A DNA stretch of 30,711 nucleotides. It comes from a virus. The notes under the pieces are model-generated. The model saw nothing but the letters and a program-made list of their open reading frames with translations, was not told the DNA's origin and ran no database searches. A program made the position numbers and the translations under genes. Positions 1 to 9,303 of the stretch are shown in pieces (position 1 is the first letter of the stretch; the number at the start of each line of letters is the position of its first letter). The stretch lies in IMG/VR virus record IMGVR_UViG_3300020446_000051, positions 1 to 30,711 of that record; one strand, written 5' to 3'.

Positions 1-2112
1 TTGTGTTTCTGTTTTTATAGTGCCGTCTTGATTAAAAAATTGCTTTTCAAAAGTTTTTAGATCTGTAGTTTCTCCTACTATGTTGTATTGAAATCTATTT
101 ATAAATTGTCTTGGTGTTATACCTAACGCTTTAGAATAAGTTTCTGCAAACATCTGAACTAAAATAGCTCTATCTGCAGCTTTATCTTTGTCATAACCAA
201 GACGCATTAATTGATTTTTTATATCTTTTTTTACTGCTTTAGATTCACTTGTAAATTGTTTAAGATCTTGTGCTTTTTGATTAAATTCTTTTTTCATATT
301 TTCTAAAAGCTCAGGCTGATCTTTAAAAAATTGCATCATTTCTGTTTGACTATATTCATTCTCGCCTGTCTTTAAATGTGGCTGTAATGAATTACCAAAG
401 TCTGTACTAGCAATGTCAGCCAAATATGTACCAGTTGGTATTTTTATAACTTTTCCTGTAAATCCTTCTTTCTTTGCATCTTTAAATTGTTTTGCAAGTT
501 CTGGGGAAAATAATTCTAATTGTTCTTCAGTAATTTGATTATCATCAAGTGCTTGTTGGAATTCTTGTGCATTAAAATAAAAATCACTAATACCTGCTTG
601 ATCACCTAATTGTTGTTGATAATCTTTAGTTTGTTCTTTGTTTCTTTTTTTTGTTACATCATCTTTAGATATTTCTACAATTTTTTGTAAAACTGCGGTG
701 TCATTTTTGGCCTTATTTGCTTTGCTCCAATTGCTGCTATATGTAATACCCGGTGCTATTGCACCAAATAAAATCATTCCTTTAAAGGTTTCTGTTAATG
801 TTGACCAAATTCTGTCTCCTATTTCTTCTGGAGTGAATGTTTCTATAGATTCGTCAGCAAATGCATTATTACCTGCTATTGCTGCTATTTCTTGTAAAAC
901 TTCTTGTATTGGTTCTGTAGCTAAAACTAACCCATAGTCTCTAGCAAATTGTCGTGTTGCAGCATTCCATGTAAGTTTTTTACCACTTTTACCTAAAGCA
1001 TTTTTTACAGTTTGTTTTAGAATTCTTTTTTGTATAGATTTACCAACAGGTGTATTTGCTAAACCAGAACGATAAAATGTACTTTTTAAACCACCAAGTC
1101 CTTTAAGATATACTGGACCAACTATATTCAATCCTATTTTTTCTATAATAGCATTTGTAGTACCAACAACATTAGATCTTATTCTTGCATCTTCCATAGA
1201 ATAATTATTTTCTCTAAGCTCTAACCATGAATGACCACCTTCTATTTGAAATGTGTCATAAGTTAATTTATTAGCAAAAGCGTTCCAACCAGTAAACAAA
1301 CCTACAACATTACCAATAGTCGCACCTCCGACAGTTGTTAATGGATCAGGACTTATTGCACCAATACCAGTACCAAGAAGTGTTTTTGCTTTCCATGTTC
1401 CTAATCCCGCTATTGCAGCTTCTGGAAGTGAAGAGCCATATTGTCCAACAAAATATCCAGAACCTTCAATAAGACCTACACCATCTGCGTCATAATTAGC
1501 TATTGTTTCTTGTATTTCTTTTATTCTTTCGTAATCTTTTAAATCTTGTTCTGATGGTTTATATCCAGTTTCAAAACCTTTTTCAATACTTATAAACGGT
1601 ACTTGGGTTCTTCTTAACCTGTTTCCTATTTTTCCTAATTCTCTACTTAATACACCTTTGCGTATACCTTGCCATCCATCTTCTGGTGCTGATGTAATAG
1701 TTTCCCATAAACTTTCAGTTCTAGCTAAATTTTCAATATTGTCATGTGCTATTGCTGCAAAATTAGGATCACGCAATTGCCTAGACAATATAGGATTTAC
1801 CATTGCTAGTTCACTAGCTTGTGTATTTAGTTCTAATGATTTTGCTTTTAAAGATTCTAATGTATCGCCATTATTAATAATTGTACCTTCTGGTAAATTT
1901 AATCTTTTAGCTAATTGTTGTGCTTCTCCTGTTTTATCTGGATCGTTATAACGAACATTATTTAATAGTACTTGTAATTCTTCATCATTTTTCTTTTGTT
2001 TTTTTTCTACATAAGCATTTAAAAGAGTTTCATCATTATCTGGACTAGATTGATTTTCTCGTACACTTTCATATTTTGCGAGATATTCATTAAATTCGTT
2101 GATGTTATCCAT
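1..2112 (-). CDS. Large internal virion protein, gp16-like position (partial, C-terminus beyond window)
   Basis: An uninterrupted reading frame of 704 codons runs from an ATG at 2112 to the left edge of the window, so the C-terminal part is missing. It starts four bases after the stop of the preceding virion gene. The N-terminus is charged and probably helical. Residues about 210-285 are rich in Gly, Ala and hydrophobic residues and could insert in a membrane. A second hydrophobic stretch lies near residues 430-450. In T7-like phages the third and largest internal core protein occupies this place, after gp14 and gp15 equivalents, and is ejected to form a DNA conduit across the cell envelope. 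I see no lysozyme or transglycosylase motif in the visible part. The function is inferred from gene order, size and composition, not from a recognised domain. Confidence 0.75.
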   Translation of the reverse strand, partial: MDNINEFNEYLAKYESVRENQSSPDNDETLLNAYVEKKQKKNDEELQVLLNNVRYNDPDKTGEAQQLAKRLNLPEGTIINNGDTLESLKAKSLELNTQASELAMVNPILSRQLRDPNFAAIAHDNIENLARTESLWETITSAPEDGWQGIRKGVLSRELGKIGNRLRRTQVPFISIEKGFETGYKPSEQDLKDYERIKEIQETIANYDADGVGLIEGSGYFVGQYGSSLPEAAIAGLGTWKAKTLLGTGIGAISPDPLTTVGGATIGNVVGLFTGWNAFANKLTYDTFQIEGGHSWLELRENNYSMEDARIRSNVVGTTNAIIEKIGLNIVGPVYLKGLGGLKSTFYRSGLANTPVGKSIQKRILKQTVKNALGKSGKKLTWNAATRQFARDYGLVLATEPIQEVLQEIAAIAGNNAFADESIETFTPEEIGDRIWSTLTETFKGMILFGAIAPGITYSSNWSKANKAKNDTAVLQKIVEISKDDVTKKRNKEQTKDYQQQLGDQAGISDFYFNAQEFQQALDDNQITEEQLELFSPELAKQFKDAKKEGFTGKVIKIPTGTYLADIASTDFGNSLQPHLKTGENEYSQTEMMQFFKDQPELLENMKKEFNQKAQDLKQFTSESKAVKKDIKNQLMRLGYDKDKAADRAILVQMFAETYSKALGITPRQFINRFQYNIVGETTDLKTFEKQFFNQDGTIKTETQ

Positions 2113-2115
2113 AAT

Positions 2116-4719
2116 TTATTTTGCTAAGATGGCATTTAGTTCTTCTAATGTTTTTGGCATACCAAATTCATTAACCCATTTTTCTGCTATATTTTGTTCG
2201 TTCATAGGTAGCTTTTCTAAATATAATAATCTTATGATTTTTGATCTTACAAATTGATCTATTTTATTTGAAAATACTCTTTGTCCGTTAACAACAACAA
2301 ATTGTTTTGATAATTGATCTTCTGTTACAGAACTAGCAAATACGTTTTTCTTAGATCCTATAAATTTATCTAAATTTACTTTATCTAAAAGTACGTTGCG
2401 TAATATATCTACTTTTTGTTCTCTTGTTAATTTTTGGTTTCCTTGTTTTCTTTGAGCATAATCTATTCTATCTACCCATTCAGTTTTTATTCCATGAAAT
2501 ATAGCTGCTTTCTCACCTTTCTTTGTGTCATATACCCATTGATAACCGCTTTTATACATGACATCTTTTAGCAAAGTGTCATTACCTGTAGCTTCTTTAT
2601 ATTTTTCTCCTGATGATTTTAATTTTTCTGATTCTTGTTTTAAAAGTAAATAATCTTCTGGTGACAATGTAAATCTATATTCATCTAAATTATCTCTTAC
2701 TTCTTTTGGATCATCGTCTAAAGTTGCTAATGTTTCTATATTAGATTCTTTTGGTGGACCTGCTTTTATTATTGCTTGATCTTCTGGTGTAAAATCATCT
2801 ATATCTATATCATGTTCATGTAATTTTTTATATCCATTTGGTTCAGAGTATGATATTTCTATCGCAGCATTTTTTTTACTTTTATAATTTGCTAACCTTT
2901 CTTCTTTAATTTTGTCGTACTCTATATCTAATTGTTCTAGTTCATATTCTAATTCTTTTTTATTTAGTGTTGTAGCTTTTAATTTACTTGCTATAACTTC
3001 TTTAGGTTGTAAACCAGTTCGTATATCTATCTTGGCATCTTTAACAGGTTCATAATCATAATCAACATTACTCTTAATAACATTTAAATCATTTGCAATT
3101 GCATTTATGTATTTATTAGTTTTTTCATTTTGTTCTAAATTAAATGGTCCTAAAGCACTTTGTGGAACAGGCACAATAACATTAGATTCTTCATAATTGT
3201 CTGGGTTACGTTTAGCTTTTGCTCGTGCTCTATTGTATTTACGTTTTTCTGATGGGCTATTACCAAAATCACTTCTCTTAACAGTATCTTCTTTAAATAC
3301 TTTTTTTGTTTTAACAGCAAGATTAGAATATTTTCTTGTAGCTTCTTGTTTAATTAAATCAGTATATCTATTTAAAATACCTTCATTAACTATTTTAAAA
3401 TTATCTGGGTTATTAAAAAATTCATTTCTATATTTATCTATACGAATTTTACTTCCTTTAGTGTTACGTCCACCTTTTTTTATAGTTGGTACTGGAATAC
3501 TAGCTTTATATTCTCGTTCTGCTTTTGTGTATAAAGAATCAGCTTTTTTAGCACCTAAATGCAATACAGCAAACAAATGTGTTGGTTGGTGTTGAGCTAA
3601 TAAAGTACCATTTCTAGAAGAGTCTTCATTAAAAAATATAGATTCACCTCGTTTTTTTTGTATTATTTCTATTTTTTCAGATTGTTTTAAACCTGTAATA
3701 TTAGTTTCATTAGAATGTAATCCATCAGTAACTACAGCTCCTAACCCATCATCAAAAGATTGATTGCTACTTAAAGTATTTAATGAATAAAGTTGTGTTA
3801 AAAAATCACCATTGTTTTGATTTCCATCACTAGCTATTGCTTGTTGTACCTTTGTGTCGCTAATAATTTCTGTGTGTTTGTTTTCTACTTTTGCACCTAA
3901 ATCGTCAAAAGTTTTGCCATCTACATACGGCCTTAAAGACGCATGAAATGCCTTAGCTCCATCAGAATCTCCACTATCTTCATAAGCCTTTATTACAGCT
4001 TCAGCTATTTCAGTTTGCATTTTACTTTTTGCATTTAAATATTGTTCACTTATTGGAATTTTATTGCCATTAATATCTACAGCATTAGGATCAAGATTCC
4101 AACCTTCATGTATAGCTTTTTGTATTAAAACTTCTTCAGCACCACTAACATATTTAAGAAAAAGACCATTAGGATTTCTCCAATCCTTATAAAATGCTTT
4201 AGCTTTTTTTACATAATTGTCTTGCTTTTTAGTTAGCTCATTTCCTTTGTAAAGATCTAATTGTTCTAAGGAATGTTCCATTATTCCTTTATGTGCAGTA
4301 TTTACAGATACACCTATTTGTTTGTCAAACATATATTTAGCACGACCATTACTTGCTTTTTCTCCGTATGCATTTACGACACTTTGTAATTTTTGGTTGT
4401 AATCATCTACTATTGTTTTTTGTGTTTTACCTTCTCCTTCTGTAACTATAGTACCAACTGCATTTGCACCTTTTAAAGTTTTGTATTCTTCAAGTATTCC
4501 ATCTATTTCAACATCTGCTTGACTAAATAAATCGTCAGCTTCTGCTTCAGTTAAAGTATCATCTATAGCAGCTATTGCTTTAGATATATCCATTAACCCT
4601 TTACCTCTAGCTCTTAATGCAGGGCTTGCCGTATCACCAATAGTTTGTGCTTCTGGTAGAGGACTAGCTACGTTTGCACTACCTATATTTAATTGTTGTT
4701 GAGGTATTTTTAAAACCAT
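2116..4719 (-). CDS. Internal virion protein, gp15-like position
   Basis: This 867-residue protein is rich in Lys, Glu, Asp and Asn, probably mostly alpha-helical, and has no signal peptide or clear membrane segment. Its start overlaps the stop region of the upstream 195-residue gene and its stop lies just before the next large gene, so the three look translationally coupled. The order small, large, very large after the tail nozzle gene matches gp14-gp15-gp16 of T7-like podoviruses, where gp15 is a soluble helical core protein that forms a periplasmic tunnel during ejection. Sequence alone gave me no catalytic motif. Assignment rests on synteny and composition; another structural role is possible. 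Confidence 0.7.
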   Translation of the reverse strand: MVLKIPQQQLNIGSANVASPLPEAQTIGDTASPALRARGKGLMDISKAIAAIDDTLTEAEADDLFSQADVEIDGILEEYKTLKGANAVGTIVTEGEGKTQKTIVDDYNQKLQSVVNAYGEKASNGRAKYMFDKQIGVSVNTAHKGIMEHSLEQLDLYKGNELTKKQDNYVKKAKAFYKDWRNPNGLFLKYVSGAEEVLIQKAIHEGWNLDPNAVDINGNKIPISEQYLNAKSKMQTEIAEAVIKAYEDSGDSDGAKAFHASLRPYVDGKTFDDLGAKVENKHTEIISDTKVQQAIASDGNQNNGDFLTQLYSLNTLSSNQSFDDGLGAVVTDGLHSNETNITGLKQSEKIEIIQKKRGESIFFNEDSSRNGTLLAQHQPTHLFAVLHLGAKKADSLYTKAEREYKASIPVPTIKKGGRNTKGSKIRIDKYRNEFFNNPDNFKIVNEGILNRYTDLIKQEATRKYSNLAVKTKKVFKEDTVKRSDFGNSPSEKRKYNRARAKAKRNPDNYEESNVIVPVPQSALGPFNLEQNEKTNKYINAIANDLNVIKSNVDYDYEPVKDAKIDIRTGLQPKEVIASKLKATTLNKKELEYELEQLDIEYDKIKEERLANYKSKKNAAIEISYSEPNGYKKLHEHDIDIDDFTPEDQAIIKAGPPKESNIETLATLDDDPKEVRDNLDEYRFTLSPEDYLLLKQESEKLKSSGEKYKEATGNDTLLKDVMYKSGYQWVYDTKKGEKAAIFHGIKTEWVDRIDYAQRKQGNQKLTREQKVDILRNVLLDKVNLDKFIGSKKNVFASSVTEDQLSKQFVVVNGQRVFSNKIDQFVRSKIIRLLYLEKLPMNEQNIAEKWVNEFGMPKTLEELNAILAK

Positions 4720-5306
4720 TATGATTTCTTCAAGAACATTCCTTCAGGTAAGCCACTTAAAACTGAAGATGTATTTGTTAATAAAGAAGATGCCATAGCA
4801 CCAAATGGACTTATAGACGATGCTGTAATATTCATACTTTTTGCATTCATCTTATATCTTTCAGATGCGTTTAAATAATCTACAGTTTTCATATCTTGTT
4901 TACTTCTTGCCCTTACTTTGTTCATGTTCATGGTCATCTTATCTTTTTCATAATTTATTTGTTGACTAAGCATTACATCTCTATTACTACCAACTCCTAA
5001 TACACCACCTCTACTTGCCATTGATACTTTTCTTGTTGCTTTTTCATCACCTTGTTTTTGCGTCATAGTAGCAAACTGCATATCAAATGCTTTACTTATC
5101 CATTGAGCTTGATTTTCTGAAGCTCGCATATTAAACATCGCTGTATCTGCTAAATCTTCGTACTCTAAGGCTTTACTCCGAGCTACATATTTGTCGTAAT
5201 CTGCCTTTGCACCTGCAGCAAAAACATTAAGTAAACCACCTCCTATACTTGCATATATTTGACCTTTGCCTAAACCACTTAAATCATTCCAACCAACTCT
5301 AGCCAT
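4719..5306 (-). CDS. Internal virion protein, gp14-like
   Basis: A 195-residue protein with a Gly/Ala-rich hydrophobic N-terminal segment (about residues 15-33), a long helical middle rich in Met, Gln and Lys, and a small-residue C-terminus. This profile and its place directly after the nozzle gene match the smallest internal core proteins of podoviruses (T7 gp14 type), which are thought to form the outer-membrane part of the ejection channel. It is the first gene after a 66-base gap that contains motif copy A and a plausible -10 box, so it may open a late transcription unit. A weak GAGG lies about 11 bases before the ATG. No enzyme motif is seen. Confidence 0.7.
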   Translation of the reverse strand: MARVGWNDLSGLGKGQIYASIGGGLLNVFAAGAKADYDKYVARSKALEYEDLADTAMFNMRASENQAQWISKAFDMQFATMTQKQGDEKATRKVSMASRGGVLGVGSNRDVMLSQQINYEKDKMTMNMNKVRARSKQDMKTVDYLNASERYKMNAKSMNITASSISPFGAMASSLLTNTSSVLSGLPEGMFLKKS

Positions 5307-5339
5307 TGTTGCACTAACCTCTACACTTCTTTATTTTTT

Positions 5340-5375
5340 AGTATATCTACATAATATCTGTTTACGGTCACACTA
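5340..5375 (-). promoter_or_regulatory. Putative late promoter A with the TTACGGTCACAC motif
   Basis: On the minus strand the motif GTGTGACCGTAA (5373-5362) is followed after exactly 12 bases by TAGATATA, and a -10-like TATACT covers 5345-5340. The predicted transcript start is near 5333, about 27 bases before the gp14-like gene. The same motif, spacing and TAGATATA box recur at 11340-11373. The motif begins inside the TAG stop of the nozzle gene. Promoter function is inferred from repetition and position. Confidence 0.5.
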
Positions 5376-7841
5376 TCCACCCATAGCTACTTCTAATGTT
5401 AAACCTACAATTGTTAGTGGTAATGGATCTGTTTGACGTACAAATAATTGTCCATTGTCTTGCCATTGTGGTGTAAGCATAATTTTTATATCTTGTGTTT
5501 TTAAATCTGGTGGCGAACCATACGGTTCAGTTGTACGTTGTTTTGCTTCTACTAATTTATCTGCACTTGGACCTGCAAAAATACCAGATGATTCCAATAC
5601 ACGCAGCCATACATGATTTAAATTTTTAACTCTACCCTGACCAAATGCTTCTACTTGTAGGGCCATAGGTAATGTTAATAAATCACTTTCATAAGGTAAG
5701 CCAAGATGTACAACACTAGCTGCACGATCTAACGTAATAGAACCACTAGATACTACCTTTTGTGGGTGTACTGCACCATCTGCCAAAATGTTTACTGTTT
5801 TACCTTCTAACCAAGAAATACCTGATATAACATTTCTAGCAACTTCGTAAGTAGTTATAGCTGTATTACGCAAAGATGCAGGTAACTGTTTATCTAATTT
5901 TGCAGTTGCTACTGTTTGGCTTGATGTGCCAAGAATAGTAAGACGGTAAAGAGTAGTGCCATCAACTAAGACTATTGCATCATTAACATCAGCAACACTA
6001 GGCGGTGCATTAAATAAATTGTAGTTAGCAGTAATCGTAACAGTTTCACCTTTTGTGTAGTTTGTACCGCCAGATATAGTTACGTTTTGACCTGTGTTTG
6101 TATTTGTGCCGTTATAAGTAGCCCCTGCATCTACAAAAAAGTTATCTCGTTGAGTTGTAAATAATCTTGTACCCATCCGTTCTACATAACGTTTGCTTGC
6201 ACCATTTATAGTTCTTTTTACAACACAATAAGTAACGTCATCATTGCCTTCAGATACACAAGCTACACTTTCAAAAGTTCCATCTGTATCATGTTGATGC
6301 CATGCTCCTATTTGTTGTTCTGGTACATATGTAAGACCTAATAACTTACCGTTACTACTTACCATCCATACAATAGGTATTGGTGACTTTGATAAAGCCA
6401 TATCTACAATTGTGAAATTATCAAATAGATGAGGAGCACGAAGAGATAAATCACCTGTTATAAATCCATTTGCTTGCCAGTTATAACCAAGTTCTCTTAC
6501 ATGACCACCACGAGCAGCACCATATACTAAGCTATTATTAACAATTACTGGTTGTGCATTATTTGCACCAACATATGATTGTGGTTTTACAGATATAGAT
6601 GTAGGAGTTATTGCATCACTATTAACAGAAGTAACTCTCCATTCTGCTGACCCAGTAAGCATAAGTAAGTTTGTTAATGGGACTATGTGTCTAATAGTAT
6701 TTGCTTCACGAGCAGCAACTCTAAACTCAATACGGTCATCATCTCGTATAGGTAATCCAAAAGACATATTGTTTTCAGTACCTGATTTCGTCATCCATAT
6801 ATTTTGTGGTGCATTATTTGTACCTGCAAAAACTCTACGTTGTTCAAAATAAGATACAGCACCGGGATAATTACCAGAACCTACAAAATCATTTTCATGT
6901 ATTGGCGGTGTCATAGAAAAATCTGGTGAAATATTATCGTCTATAAGTGTTGTCGTAGTAGTTTCACCAAGAAATCCAAATATACCACCTTGTTCTTTAT
7001 AAACTCTATATCGACTAGCACCAGAAACTGCATTCCATGTAATGGTGTTTTTTGCTCCAGAAACAAATATATTGTTATCTACAGAAGCAACAGATGATTG
7101 ATTACTTTCGTCTACTAAATTAGATTTTACAGCCGTTACAACATAATTATGAGCCACATAAGTATCTGAATTTGTAGAAGTAGATGCAGGTATATACCTA
7201 GATACTGCTACGTTTGTAGGAGCAGGTAAAGGAGTACCAAAGTTAATTACACGCAATTCCCATTGTGTTGCCCCAAGTCTTCTTAATTCTCTAGGTGCAT
7301 GATTAGGATGCACTAATGTTATAACATCAGCAGATTGCACATAATTTACATCAAACAATTCTGCTTCTAAATATGGATGAGGTATTTCATATACATTAGG
7401 ACTTGTTGGCAAAGCGTACCAATTAGTTGCGTTTGGTGGTTGACTATTAGAATGTGCAGTTTTTGAATAATAATTTACACCGCCTTGTTTAGCTATCGAA
7501 CCAACTACATAATTAGTACCACCGTTCCATGCTGCACCATCGCTATAAAATAAGGTTTGTCCTTGAGTATGAAACCTAAAATATTGATCACCAAACTCAA
7601 GCACCATAGTTTGAGTTGTATTAAATGTAAAAGATAATAACCTTGTAGATTTAGCACTATTTTTTACTTCTCTTACAAAAGCAAATCCCGGTCTATTTTG
7701 TGCAGGTCCTTGTGGTTTAGCAATAAAATTACGCATTGTTGCTGCACCTTGTTGAAATTTATTATCAGCAATACGTCCAAACATTTCTGGGGATATTTCT
7801 CCTCCAGAAAATGATTGTTTAAAATTGCGTGTTACTGGCAT
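5373..7841 (-). CDS. Tail nozzle / tail tubular protein B-like
   Basis: An 822-residue tail protein following the adaptor gene, as in podoviruses where the nozzle forms the long end of the tail tube. The N-terminus (FSGGEISPEMFGR, then MRNFIAKPQGP and RPGF) is typical of the family found in epsilon15/BPP-1-like and many marine phages. Around residues 104-143 there is a W-G-x-Y-x-x-G ... Y ... W pattern like small carbohydrate-binding modules of the CBM5/12 type. Residues about 206-305 (APTNV ... ITWNAVSGASRYRVYK ... I) look like a fibronectin type III domain. These two modules appear inserted in the nozzle and may contact cell-surface glycans. A good GGGAGG ribosome site precedes the ATG. The stop codon overlaps motif copy A. 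Confidence 0.85.
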   Translation of the reverse strand: MPVTRNFKQSFSGGEISPEMFGRIADNKFQQGAATMRNFIAKPQGPAQNRPGFAFVREVKNSAKSTRLLSFTFNTTQTMVLEFGDQYFRFHTQGQTLFYSDGAAWNGGTNYVVGSIAKQGGVNYYSKTAHSNSQPPNATNWYALPTSPNVYEIPHPYLEAELFDVNYVQSADVITLVHPNHAPRELRRLGATQWELRVINFGTPLPAPTNVAVSRYIPASTSTNSDTYVAHNYVVTAVKSNLVDESNQSSVASVDNNIFVSGAKNTITWNAVSGASRYRVYKEQGGIFGFLGETTTTTLIDDNISPDFSMTPPIHENDFVGSGNYPGAVSYFEQRRVFAGTNNAPQNIWMTKSGTENNMSFGLPIRDDDRIEFRVAAREANTIRHIVPLTNLLMLTGSAEWRVTSVNSDAITPTSISVKPQSYVGANNAQPVIVNNSLVYGAARGGHVRELGYNWQANGFITGDLSLRAPHLFDNFTIVDMALSKSPIPIVWMVSSNGKLLGLTYVPEQQIGAWHQHDTDGTFESVACVSEGNDDVTYCVVKRTINGASKRYVERMGTRLFTTQRDNFFVDAGATYNGTNTNTGQNVTISGGTNYTKGETVTITANYNLFNAPPSVADVNDAIVLVDGTTLYRLTILGTSSQTVATAKLDKQLPASLRNTAITTYEVARNVISGISWLEGKTVNILADGAVHPQKVVSSGSITLDRAASVVHLGLPYESDLLTLPMALQVEAFGQGRVKNLNHVWLRVLESSGIFAGPSADKLVEAKQRTTEPYGSPPDLKTQDIKIMLTPQWQDNGQLFVRQTDPLPLTIVGLTLEVAMGG

Positions 7842-7844
7842 AAA

Positions 7845-8513
7845 TTACCTCCCAGATGTCCAAGGAACAATATGTTCAACAGTTATATCTCTATGTAAAT
7901 TGTCTGATTGTTTTGCACTATTTAAATAATTAACCATCATTTGTTGACTACGTTTTGCTTCTGCTGCTCCTTGATCTCCTTTAATTACAGGACCTGCAAG
8001 CATAGATGCCAAATGCCATGACAATGTAATTACAAATAAAGGAGAAAATAACGATGGATCAGTTACAAATGCTTGGTATCTCAGCATTGCATTCTCTTGA
8101 TTGGTATAAATTAAATCGCCTTCTATTGCAAACTGTTGTGGTGTATATTGACCTGCCACAATAGTAGGTGCAAAATTAGCAGTTAAATTACCCGGAGTAT
8201 CACCAGCAGACATCCTTGTAGCGTAATCATTTTGTGCTGTAGGAGATATTATTGAGACAGGTGACATCATGTCTGCAGGGGCTACATATGCATAATCCCA
8301 TTGGTCAAGAGTATTAGTTGTTAATGCTAAGTTTCCACGCTTTGATGCAAAATTCCATGTATGCATTTCTAGCAAAGTATTTCTTGCTATTGGATAAAAA
8401 CGTGCAGCTTTTTCTGCTTGAGCAGATCCTTCTGGTGGATTTAAAGAAGCTATAGTTGCATCATCACCTAAATGTGCCAAGGCAAGGTTGCAAATGTCTA
8501 CTTCAGTTGCCAT
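7845..8513 (-). CDS. Tail adaptor / tail tubular protein A-like
   Basis: A 222-residue protein starting TEVDICNLALAHLGD, the hallmark of the podoviral tail-tube A / gp11-type adaptor family, followed by EKAARFYPIARNTLLEMHTWNFA, also typical. These proteins form a 12-fold ring beneath the portal and connect it to the nozzle. The gene sits directly upstream of the nozzle gene and has a strong AGGAGA ribosome site. It follows a hairpin terminator that separates it from the capsid genes, so the tail genes may be expressed at a different level. Length is normal for the family. Confidence 0.88.
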   Translation of the reverse strand: MATEVDICNLALAHLGDDATIASLNPPEGSAQAEKAARFYPIARNTLLEMHTWNFASKRGNLALTTNTLDQWDYAYVAPADMMSPVSIISPTAQNDYATRMSAGDTPGNLTANFAPTIVAGQYTPQQFAIEGDLIYTNQENAMLRYQAFVTDPSLFSPLFVITLSWHLASMLAGPVIKGDQGAAEAKRSQQMMVNYLNSAKQSDNLHRDITVEHIVPWTSGR

Positions 8514-8524
8514 GTCATCTCCTA

Positions 8525-8561
8525 TAAAAAGAGGAGGTTAGCAGTATTACTACTAGCCCCC
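8525..8561 (-). terminator. Intrinsic terminator between head and tail genes
   Basis: On the minus strand an imperfect 12-base stem (8561-8550 with 8544-8533, one C:A mismatch and two G-U pairs) closes a five-base loop (TAATA) and is followed by TCTTTTT. It lies in the 73-base gap after the SAP/HeH-like gene and before the adaptor gene. It probably reduces read-through from the very strongly expressed capsid genes. Confidence 0.65.
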
Positions 8562-8586
8562 AGTAAGAAAAATTGAAAAATAATGC

Positions 8587-8832
8587 CTACTTACTTGCTG
8601 ATTCAAGTTGACTAATAAGAGTTTCTTTTGTTTGTCTTCTATCCAGTTCTAAACCAATAGTACGACCATACACTTCAAGTTCTGCTTTTGTCATTGCTTC
8701 AAAATCAATAACATCAGATCCACCAACAATTTCAATGTTAGTGTTTGGCTCTCCGTTGTATTCAAACTCTTCATCAGGTTCTCGTAGGGATTGACCTACA
8801 AAACACTTAATTTTTGCTCTGTAAATAGGCAT
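8587..8832 (-). CDS. Small virion-cluster protein with HeH/SAP-like C-terminus
   Basis: An 81-residue acidic protein between the cement and adaptor genes, with a clear AGGAGA ribosome site. The last 35 residues (MTKAELEVYGRTIGLELDRRQTK followed by ETLISQL) have the spacing of a helix-extended-loop-helix or SAP/Rho-N motif, a fold often used for nucleic-acid or protein contact and common in short proteins of phage head clusters. The N-terminal half looks like a small beta domain. The role is unknown; a head-completion or capsid-associated function is the contextual guess. Confidence 0.7.
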   Translation of the reverse strand: MPIYRAKIKCFVGQSLREPDEEFEYNGEPNTNIEIVGGSDVIDFEAMTKAELEVYGRTIGLELDRRQTKETLISQLESASK

Positions 8833-8844
8833 AAATTCTCCTTA

Positions 8845-9276
8845 TTAAGCTACGGTAAAGCCAGAAGCGTAATACTTTTGACCATCACCTATTGTTTCTA
8901 CTATATCAGCAGTAACTTTACCTGCATTAAAAGTACCAGCAATTGTGTATCTAGCACCAATATATCTCTGGCCTTTGCCAGCAATATCTGGATTAAAACG
9001 TACTACTACGTTTTTGCCTAATGTTAGTGCTGCTGTAAGGATTGCATCGCTGCTACCAATTACAGTAGGACTAGACAAGTTAGCATTTGCACTAGTAATA
9101 ACTTCAAACTTTACGCTTGTACCATTTGCTAATGCAGTAGTAACGGCAAAGTTCATATACAATGCAGTACCTTCACCTATATCTCTAGCAGTTCCTAGAT
9201 CTACAGTATTAGTAGATACAGCAGTTGTTGTAAGTGCTTGATCTTCACTTACTCTGAGCAATGCATCTGTGATCAT
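8845..9276 (-). CDS. Bbp16-like capsid cement protein
   Basis: A 143-residue beta-rich protein starting MITDALLRVSEDQALT, followed by STNTVDLG, GEGTALYM and a C-terminal run of alternating strands. This pattern matches the cement/decoration proteins of BPP-1 and its relatives (Bbp16 family), which stabilise the capsid at interfaces between major capsid subunits. It directly follows the major capsid gene with an AAAGGAGA ribosome site, the usual place for this family. Length is close to that expected. No enzymatic role is anticipated. Confidence 0.8.
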   Translation of the reverse strand: MITDALLRVSEDQALTTTAVSTNTVDLGTARDIGEGTALYMNFAVTTALANGTSVKFEVITSANANLSSPTVIGSSDAILTAALTLGKNVVVRFNPDIAGKGQRYIGARYTIAGTFNAGKVTADIVETIGDGQKYYASGFTVA

Positions 9277-9303
9277 TTTAAATCTCCTTTAATAATAAAC
9301 AAA

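Noticed and set aside
638-937. Plus-strand frames opposite the late virion genes (also at 1658-1951, 3197-3595 and others)
   Set aside because: They are antisense shadows of continuous minus-strand virion genes, without ribosome sites or recognisable domains.
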